Origin: Ctena decussata
Taxonomy: Eukaryota > Mollusca > Bivalvia > Lucinida > Lucinidae
Direction: 5' to 3'
Assembly: GCA_963989385.1 (NCBI GenBank)
Contig: OZ022499.1
Coordinates: 75,392,203-75,456,202, forward strand
Length of the DNA stretch: 64,000 nt
Each line of letters starts with the position of its first letter. Within the stretch, counting starts at the first letter, position 1. Positions 59,201-64,000 of the stretch are shown one piece after another. Position numbers and translations under genes: made by a program. Below the pieces are notes generated by a model, which was not told the origin of the DNA, searched no databases, and worked only from the letters and a program-made list of their open reading frames with translations.

Positions 59201-61003
59201 AATATGACCTTGACCCTAAAATTACGGATTGTGAACTTGTCCAAAATATTGCCACACTAAACATTTGGGTGAAGTTACACCAAAATCTGACAATTAATAA
59301 TAGGGGGTAGAGAGATGATAATATGTTTCTACAAAATAACAACTGTGACATTGCCCTTCAACCTGCGGTGCTGCAACGGTAATTTATTCAAGACATTTTA
59401 ATACTTAACATTTGTGTGAAGTTATATGAAAATCAAACCATAAATAAAAGCGCTAGAGCGATGCCCAAGTTTTTCTAAAAATAACAACTGTGACCTTGCA
59501 CTTGATTCTACTAACATGAAACGCAAACGTATTTCAGGTATTGCCATACCCAATATGGCTGTTATGTAATATCAAAATCGGTTAATAAATGAAGCCGCTA
59601 GAGCGATGACAAAAGGTGAGCTTGTATATAAGCCATGGAAAAATGGTCAAAATATGTATGTCATTCAAGGGGACATAACTCTGCAATAAAGACCTAAATT
59701 AAAGTTCTGTTTCCCTTATGCACAAGTTTCAATGCATGTCTGAACCGTGTTGCAAGTTTCAAATCCCTACATTAAATACTATTGGAGGAGTTGCAGAGAG
59801 AATAACAGTACTACAAAGTGTGAAATATGGTCAAAATATGTATGCCATTAAAGGGGATATAATTCTGCCATAATGACCTGGATCAAAGTTCTATTTCCTT
59901 TATGCACATGTTTAATGCATATCTAAATTGTGTTGCAAGTTTCAATTCCCTGCACTAAATACTGTAGAAGGAGTTGCGGAGACACAAACAGTACTACAAT
60001 TGTGAAATATGGTCAAAATATGCACATGTTCAATGCATTTCTGAACTGTGTTGCAAGTTCAAAAATTCTCATTTGAAATACTGTAGAAGGAGTTGCGGAG
60101 ACAAGAACAGTACTACAAAGTTTGACGGACGTATGCACGGACGTACGGACAAGAGCAAAACTATATGCTCCGCCCCACTTCATGACGGGGGCATAAAAAC
60201 ATAAGTTGGGCCGGGTTACGCTACTGGCCGTGGCGTATGTGGTGCGTGCATAATTCCGGACATAAGTAAACAATTTTTATGACACAAATCACAAATACAC
60301 CAAAGTGCCACAGATTGAAATTATTTTGAAGTAATTCAAGAATTTAGGACTTTTCCGGGAACTTTTTGAATATCCCCTGTAGGTTTCAGCTTCAATTCTA
60401 GGTTTCAAGTTTTCAATCCTAGGTTTAAAAGCAAGTTTCGAGAAATTTTCTTAGACCGCATTTTAAACTTTAAATCAAACTTTTAAAAACATCTCGCCTT
60501 GAAAATTTAAAAAGTAACTACACTTCAAGAACTGACTGAATCAGATCTCAAACCCTGTTCCCAACATCAAAGGGAAAGACTGACAAAGACATCCCAACAA
60601 ACAATAAATTACAAGTGATAAGCCGATTCAGCAGCTCTTTCCCAAATAGGTGGCAACTCAGCTATCTTTACTGAACTAAATAATTTAGACCAACAGAAGG
60701 GTTACAACAGACTAAGCAAATTATGCGAAAAACATTTAACAACTGTTTTTACCTATTTGCTATTTCTATTATAGAAGGGATAAAATGAGAACACAATAAA
60801 TTAAACAGCACCGAACATAAAACAAAGGCAACCGCAACGAAAGTACCGCCTTGAAAGTCTAAATCCGTGGTTTAAATGTTTTGAAATTTGCTGCATTCTT
60901 GTTCTTTTGCAGACAGAGGTCCTATAACCGTTATGCTGGGTACCAACAACCGACTGATACCACGCCTTACTGTTTGTCTGAAGCGTCGATCACAACAGTC
61001 TAA
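42028..61003 (+). CDS. secreted C-type lectin domain protein, five exons, 184 residues
   Basis: Exons: 42,028-42,085; 46,688-46,773; 53,562-53,652; 54,388-54,616; 60,913-61,003. All junctions are GT-AG and the phases (1, 0, 1, 2) keep one frame to TAA 61,001-61,003; total 555 nt. Residues 1-19 are a signal peptide (MMFKLVHLFVTFHLFYFAY). The lectin fold follows: CPDGYCRHSTNCY (23-35), AYCGIFGGHLLKI (49-61), GNYWLDSTDL (84-93), NWSPGYP (112-118), EHC (125-127), WSTVNC (138-143), FVC (149-151). Cys51-Cys151 and Cys127-Cys143 would be the core disulfides, Cys23-Cys34 the long-form pair; Cys28 and Cys175 are extra. Two N-glycosylation sites (N41, N122). The sugar site reads YPL instead of EPN/QPD, and WST instead of WND, so classical calcium-dependent sugar binding is doubtful. 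Likely an extracellular recognition protein; ligand unknown. All four introns are filled with repeats. Confidence 0.85.
42325..46181 (+). repeat. 81-bp minisatellite array in lectin intron 1 (about 47 units)
   Basis: The unit reads CTATGCTTTGGTGGTGGCCA, ACAATATGTCTATGTATCTG, AGGTACTAGTCAGTGAAGTA, GAAAGTCCGTTAACTGAAAG; it is 81 bp, a multiple of three. One frame is stop-free in the consensus and translates to SLCFGGGQQYVYVSEVL then VSEVESPLTE, so long open stretches arise (for example 44,254-45,348). Indels and stop mutations break it in several units, and frames switch along the array. A higher-order repeat of about 1.2 kb (14-15 units) is visible: marker variants such as CCGTAAACTG recur 1,208 bp apart (42,781 and 43,989). 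The array lies wholly between exon 1 and exon 2. Coding use is not supported. Confidence 0.9.
46182..46229 (-). repeat. inverted partial unit capping the 81-bp array
   Basis: CTACCGGATTTTCTACAGTA and CTGACTAGTCCCTCCGATAC are the reverse complement of the array words (GGGACTAGTCAGTA, GTAGAAA, CCGGTA). The array ends in a short head-on copy of itself. Confidence 0.8.
46688..46773 (+). CDS. lectin exon 2
   Basis: Acceptor TTGTTCCAG, donor AAG|GTGAGT. Encodes the N-terminal Cys pair and the first strand of the lectin fold (CPDGYCRHSTNCYLVVG). Confidence 0.85.
47189..47239. repeat. (TATG)n microsatellite
   Basis: About 12 perfect TATG units in lectin intron 2. Confidence 0.95.
48660..51900 (-). 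pseudogene. three tandem decayed copies of an unrecognised element frame
   Basis: Anchors repeat at 48,749, 50,036 and 51,452 (AAGGACCTTGTCGA) and at 49,081, 50,510 and 51,762 (GGTGTCAGTGACATAGTTTT). On the minus strand each copy translates, with breaks, to TNQEEACNTVFTAMKLL, LSPSKTMSLTPRSVTP, RKMRTVNVDNEWEDVEF, SNANNDKYELIDTAFSILNE and FLDFFELIVSKKFPLSN. The best single stretch is 51,701-51,447. A basic block, RPRTVVSL, lies upstream (49,463-49,281 and 50,868-50,623). Conservation of these words between copies shows a once-coding minus-strand exon, but I do not know the family. The middle copy carries a 130-bp AT-rich insert (50,132-50,268). Confidence 0.6.
52071..53089. mobile_element. nested TTAA-flanked element
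   Basis: GGTAGACGAATAC on the left is mirrored by GTATTCGTCCACC on the right; TTAA stands at 52,067-52,070 and 53,090-53,093. It interrupts the right arm of the 47,530-53,333 transposon, whose sequence continues on both sides. It contains two related direct repeats (ACCGTTTTGTTTTCCTA at about 52,180, ACCGTTTCGTTTCCTA at about 52,500) and a short GAATCA tandem (52,641-52,660). No transposase recognised. Confidence 0.85.
53562..53652 (+). CDS. lectin exon 3
   Basis: Acceptor CTTTTTTTCAG, donor GAGA|GTAAGA, phase 1. Encodes AYCGIFGGHLLKI to MKKSE, the helix-forming part of the lectin fold. An alternative acceptor for exon 4 at 54,312 would break the phase; 54,388 keeps it. Confidence 0.85.
53682..53915. 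mobile_element. palindromic MITE, copy 9, in lectin intron 3
   Basis: GAGCCGCGACACGACAAAAC to GTCGTGTCGCGGCTC with ATAT on both sides (53,678-53,681, 53,916-53,919). It begins 30 bp after the donor of exon 3. Confidence 0.9.
54388..54616 (+). CDS. lectin exon 4
   Basis: Acceptor TTCTTAATCATACCACAG, donor GCAGG|GTAAGC, phase 2. Encodes the long loop and C-terminal half of the lectin fold (YWLDSTDL to FVCYAA). The ATG at 54,339 lies in intron 3 and is not a start. Confidence 0.85.
55533..55945. repeat. dispersed repeat, copy 2 (inverse of 6604-7027)
   Basis: TTTTTCAGCGTTCATTGTGTGA, CGTCGCCCTGACGTGGCG and CCAGTGGCAAGTGCAAAT match the first copy in reverse orientation. The hairpin arm complete in copy 1 is cut here. 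Confidence 0.75.
56705..58285 (-). pseudogene. 5'-truncated LINE, reverse transcriptase and C-terminal domain (CR1/L2-like)
   Basis: Minus-strand frame 58,256-57,522 starts just after motif A with LWQKLLNHNIDGKMFKII. It has motif B (GVRQGENLSPILFSLFLNDL) and an intact motif C (LYADDTVIFAESKEELQ), then FVYLGTLFSYNGRF and PILLYGSEV. After a frameshift near 57,500, frame 57,448-56,705 holds the C-terminal part (YPINILSKSRMVGCWQRI) with a Cys/His knuckle (ICELC ... EYHYLLEC). Motif A with its first catalytic Asp is missing, and upstream of 58,285 the similarity stops, so the copy is dead on arrival. The layout fits CR1/L2-group LINEs; clade by memory, not by search. It lies inside the mariner-ended element. 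Confidence 0.85.
58785..60196. repeat. element made of 146-bp and 185-bp tandem units, ending in a hairpin
   Basis: First part: units start near 58,840, 58,988, 59,134, 59,267, 59,414 and 59,558, with words GTGTGAAGTTATATCAAAAT, AAAGGCGCTAGAG and GTGACCTTGACCTTG. Second part: two and a half units of about 185 bp (59,645-60,120) with GGTCAAAATATGTATG and GGAGTTGCGGAGACA. It closes with GACGGACGTATGCACGGACG and the hairpin GCTCCGCCCCACTTCATGAC/GGGGGCATA. Non-coding; same general plan as 61,931-62,335. Confidence 0.75.
60913..61003 (+). CDS. lectin exon 5, C-terminal tail
   Basis: Acceptor TTGTTCTTTTGCAG; the phase fits exon 4. Encodes 29 residues including one Cys and ends TCTAACTG at TAA. It lies 534 bp beyond the mariner end, so the element is wholly intronic. 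Confidence 0.75.
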
Positions 61004-61930
61004 CTGAACTTAGCGCTTATGTGAATACACCTGCTTATAATTAGCATGCGAAATGCATGTAGTAAAGAGAGAGGTCGTTATCAAAACATTTCTTAGCTAT
61101 TTAAAGCTATAACATGTACATAAAACAGATTATTTTCTTCTTTTTTTATTGATTTTTCTATGCAAAGGAATTTACTTGTGCAAAAGCAGAAAAAAAATCT
61201 TATGAACATATTTGTATGTTTTCGCAGACGAATTGTCAAATTTGTGCCCTATATAGTTAATAATTACCTTTTTTTGTTCTAAATATCATTCAATACATAC
61301 CATGTGAATACAAGGTGGTGTGTTAAGACAAAATGGCCAACGAATATCACGGCCACATGATCTCTCGTAATTGAAATGAAACTATTCTGAACCGGGTAAG
61401 AAAACTAGTTATATCTCAATTCGTACAATGCCGATTCAAATGTCATGCCCTGTTCTAATGCCCTTTATAGCGAATGTCATCATTTATGAATTGAAACCAG
61501 CTACTAGGATACTTCAAAAAGCCATCTTTTGCTAAGCTAACTCTTTCGCAGTGTCTTCAAAACTGGCTATATTTCATAAAACGATGACAGTTGCTTCAGT
61601 CAAAGGACATCAGTACGGGGAGTGCAATCGGCCTCCTAAGACCTGAGATATAATAAATTGTCTTACCGGCCGCGGATTCAGGATTAGTCTTCTTTTTTTT
61701 TCAAAAAAAAAAAAAAAAGATTTACCACTGTATTCATGTGATCTATGAGATGTATCCAATAATTGCTAACAATTAGTATCCTAGTGGTAAGTTATTGTTA
61801 GGACGGTAGGACAGATCGTGTACAGTTGTATATATATGATAATCAAAATAAAACAGATTGACTGTAAAACTCTATTCATTTTGGTCATCCTTCCCCCTTT
61901 CCACTTCCATTATAAGAATAACATATATTA
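61004..61930. other. 3' flank of the lectin gene, no further gene
   Basis: AT-rich, with a T run meeting an A run near 61,692-61,720. AATAAA occurs at 61,848-61,853, a possible but distant polyadenylation signal. Confidence 0.4.
61848..61853 (+). terminator. possible polyadenylation signal AATAAA
   Basis: First clear AATAAA that I noticed downstream of the lectin stop codon, about 850 bp away. Weak evidence because the region is AT-rich. Confidence 0.2.
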
Positions 61931-62335
61931 TTATACCCCGGAACACGTTAGTGATGGGAAATTATGTTTTCCCGCTGACTGTCCGTGTGTCTGTCCGTCC
62001 GTCGTACGTACGTCTGTCTGTCCGTCCGTCCGCCCGTGAGCACTTCGTTTCCGTTCGATAACTTGAGTATTTATTTACGGATCTTATTCAAACTTGTCAG
62101 GTGCACTGGTCTTAGGAAGATCTGGGTTGGGATTGTTAATGGGCAAATTTCGATGTCTTCTTATGGAGTTATTGCCCTTGGCATGGTCTTAAAAAGTTTT
62201 TGGTCTGTAGTTGCTTTACACTTTAGCATATGATGAAATTTCACAGAAATGATCGGAAAAACATAAGCTTTCTGTTATAAGCAGAATTTCACCCACCTGG
62301 ATTATCTGCCCCTGCCCTGGGACTAAAGTAATGTC
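61931..62335 (+). mobile_element. GGAC/GTCC-rich dispersed element, copy 2
   Basis: Starts TATACCCCGGAACACGTTAG, followed by tandem GTCC (GTCTGTCCGTCCGTCGTACG), CGTTCGATAACTTGAGTAT, TGGGCAAATTTCGATGTCTT, TTATTGCCCTTGGCATGG and CTGCCCCTGCCCTGGGACTA. This is the reverse of 22,646-23,068. The terminal hairpin is degraded here. Confidence 0.8.
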
Positions 62336-62934
62336 GGGTATTATCGACCCTTTAAGGTTAAAATTAAGCTTCAACAATTACAAACGTTGTAAGTCCCAAC
62401 AACAATGCTACGCTACCTATAACAATTTTCAGTGGTTATTTTCAACCAATTTGACGCCGTTTAACATACTTGTTACGAGAGTTATCAATTCTAGAAGGAC
62501 GGTTGTGCACTCTGCAATTATCGGCCCACAGAGGCTATTACCGACCCCTTAAATATTTTGTTAGAAAGGATGAACACTAATCAAAGTGGCAGTGCTACAG
62601 AACTATTTTCAAACCAGTTGATACCAAAGACAAACTCACAGCATCAGAATATCTTGGTTTAAACTTAATTACATTGTATAATTACATGCAAAACAAGATT
62701 TATAAGCTGCGTACGTAAGGACATTATACAAATAGGATTCAGAAGAAAGTCAGTTGACTTTTATGAATTTATTAATCTTGATTCAAATATGTATAGTTTC
62801 ATATGATAAAGTATTCATTTCGTATAATATGAAACTGAATTAAAACTCGATTAATCCTTTGTATTTTGCAAGCCACTAGAATCAAAATACTGCTGTAATA
62901 TGGATATAAATAGTAATATATGTGGAAAGACTCT
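62336..62934. other. intergenic, no gene seen
   Basis: GGGTATTATCGACCCTTTAA at 62,336 and GGCTATTACCGACCCCTTAA at about 62,528 are diverged direct repeats about 190 bp apart; the stretch between may be a small element. The rest is AT-rich. Confidence 0.4.
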
Positions 62935-64000
62935 GGCCGTAAAAAGTCTCCCCGCACTCATCTATAGTGCAGATTATATTTTCCTTTTGGTCCTTTGAGA
63001 TCATGGAATATATTCTGAGAAGTCAGAAATGATCATACGTTTAGATTCATTTTCTAAACAAATTTGAAATATTTTGGTATTTTTCGACTTATATCAGTCT
63101 TTGAGATGACTGCCATGTTAAACCTGCAAATTTACTGTTTTTTTTTTTTTTTTTTTTTTTTTTTTCCTCTGGCTCCTTGTGCCAGATTTAAAGGGTCACT
63201 GATGAGGCTTGAATAGCCGAAACCGCGGTATGGCCCAACTTCTTACTTATGAATGTTTTCTTTGCTCTTAAAGGATCTAAACTTTTATCATTATTTACTA
63301 TCACTGCAGCTGGATGTTGTGCCGTGTGGCGGCCGTAAAAAGTCTCCCCGCACTCATCTATAGTGCAGATTATATTTTCCTTTTGGTCCTTTGAGATCAT
63401 GGAATATATTCTGAGAAGTCAGAAATGATCATACGTTTAGAATCATTTTCTAAACAAATTTGAAATATTTTGGTATTTTTCGACTTATATCAGTCTTTGA
63501 GATGACTGCCATGTTAAACCTGCAAATTTACTGTTTTTTTTTTTTTTTTCCTCTGGCTCCTTGTGCCAGATTTAAAGGGTCACTGATGAGGCTTGAATAG
63601 CCGAAACCGCGGTATGGCCCAACTTCTTACTTATGAATGTTTTCTTTGCTCTTAAAGGATCTAAACTTTTATCATTATTTACTATCACTGCAGCTGGATG
63701 TTGTGCCGTGTGGCGGCCGTAAAAAGTCTCCCCGCACTCATCTATAGTGCAGATTATATTTTCCTTTTGGTCCTTTGAGATCATGGAATATATTCTGAGA
63801 AGTCAGAAATGATCATACGTTTAGATTCATTTTCTAAACAAATTTGAAATATTTTGGTATTTTTCGACTTATATCAGTCTTTGAGATGACTGCCATGTTA
63901 AACCTGCAAATTTACTGTTTTTTTTTTTTTCCTCTGGCTCCTTGTGCCAGATTTAAAGGGTCACTGATGAGGCTTGAATAGCCGAAACCGCGGTATGGCC
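62935..64000. repeat. satellite array, unit about 384 bp, cut by the window end
   Basis: GGCCGTAAAAAGTCTCCCCG starts units at 62,935, 63,331 and 63,715. The spacings 396 and 384 differ only by the internal poly-T (28, 16 and 13 T). Apart from that and single changes (GTTTAGATTC against GTTTAGAATC in unit 2) the units look identical. Each includes GGGTCACTGATGAGGCTTGA, CTGCAGCTGGATGTTGTGCC and GTGTGGCGGCCGTAAAA. A 70-codon minus-strand frame repeats in each unit but resembles nothing. Confidence 0.9.

Larger units (their letters stand above)
54917..60379. mobile_element. mariner-type ends enclosing other elements, in lectin intron 4
   Basis: The left end GAGGGATGGTCAAAAAGTTC continues CCGGAAAAGTACT; the right end, complemented, reads AGGGGATATTCAAAAAGTTC and CCGGAAAAGTCCT. 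Both are next to TA. The GGTCAAAAAGTTCCCGG pattern is typical of mariner ends. A weaker inner similarity (CGGCCAGTAACGTCC against CGGCCAGTAGCGTAA) extends inward. No mariner transposase is recognisable. The inside holds the repeat 55,533-55,945, a LINE and a tandem-repeat element, presumably later insertions. Confidence 0.7.

Noticed and set aside
63188..63400. Repeated 70-codon minus-strand gene (also 63,572-63,784)
   Set aside because: It is part of the satellite unit, identical because the units are identical; no known family.

Overview
The window is eukaryotic: genes are split by GT-AG introns, most of the DNA is non-coding and AT-rich, and transposable elements of several classes are packed and nested in each other. 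The elements (a palindromic element of about 235 bp starting GAGCCGCGACACGA, GGAC-rich repeats ending in a TATACCCCGCC hairpin, degraded LINEs) together with a secreted C-type lectin gene point to a mollusc, most likely a heterodont bivalve. That assignment is inference; the sequence alone does not name the species.

Layout. 1-14,400: intergenic DNA with small inverted-repeat transposons, including two elements flanked by TAA whose interiors are saturated with one short word. 14,622-14,893 (minus): one coding exon of a STUM/SPEC3-type membrane protein. 16,642-17,797: a third word-saturated element. 18,549-25,459: a tandem segmental duplication of about 3.2 and 3.7 kb. 27,242-27,780: a TTAA-flanked element. 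28,024-33,131: the most interesting object, a 5.1 kb element bracketed by two 475-bp direct repeats that look identical; it carries a two-exon Mutator-like DDE transposase gene and, convergent to it, a His-Me finger nuclease with the I-PpoI active-site layout. 34,050-35,110: a decayed zinc-finger/proline-rich reading frame. 37,370-39,580: a 5'-truncated, broken LINE.

42,028-61,003 (plus): a five-exon C-type lectin gene, 184 codons, with all splice phases consistent. Its 555 coding bases are spread over 19 kb because each intron holds repeats: an 81-bp minisatellite array (intron 1), a 5.8 kb transposon with long terminal inverted repeats and a nested TTAA element (intron 2), one palindromic MITE (intron 3), and a mariner-ended element loaded with a LINE and tandem repeats (intron 4). 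62,935-64,000: a satellite array with a unit of about 384 bp, running off the window.

Host genes supported: one lectin gene, complete from start to stop, and one exon of a STUM-like gene. Element genes supported: the transposase and nuclease pair (apparently intact), two LINE remnants, one decayed zinc-finger frame and one triplicated decayed frame. No tRNA, rRNA or CRISPR was recognised. All reading was by eye, so identity levels are qualitative and repeat borders are good to a few bases only where target-site duplications are stated.
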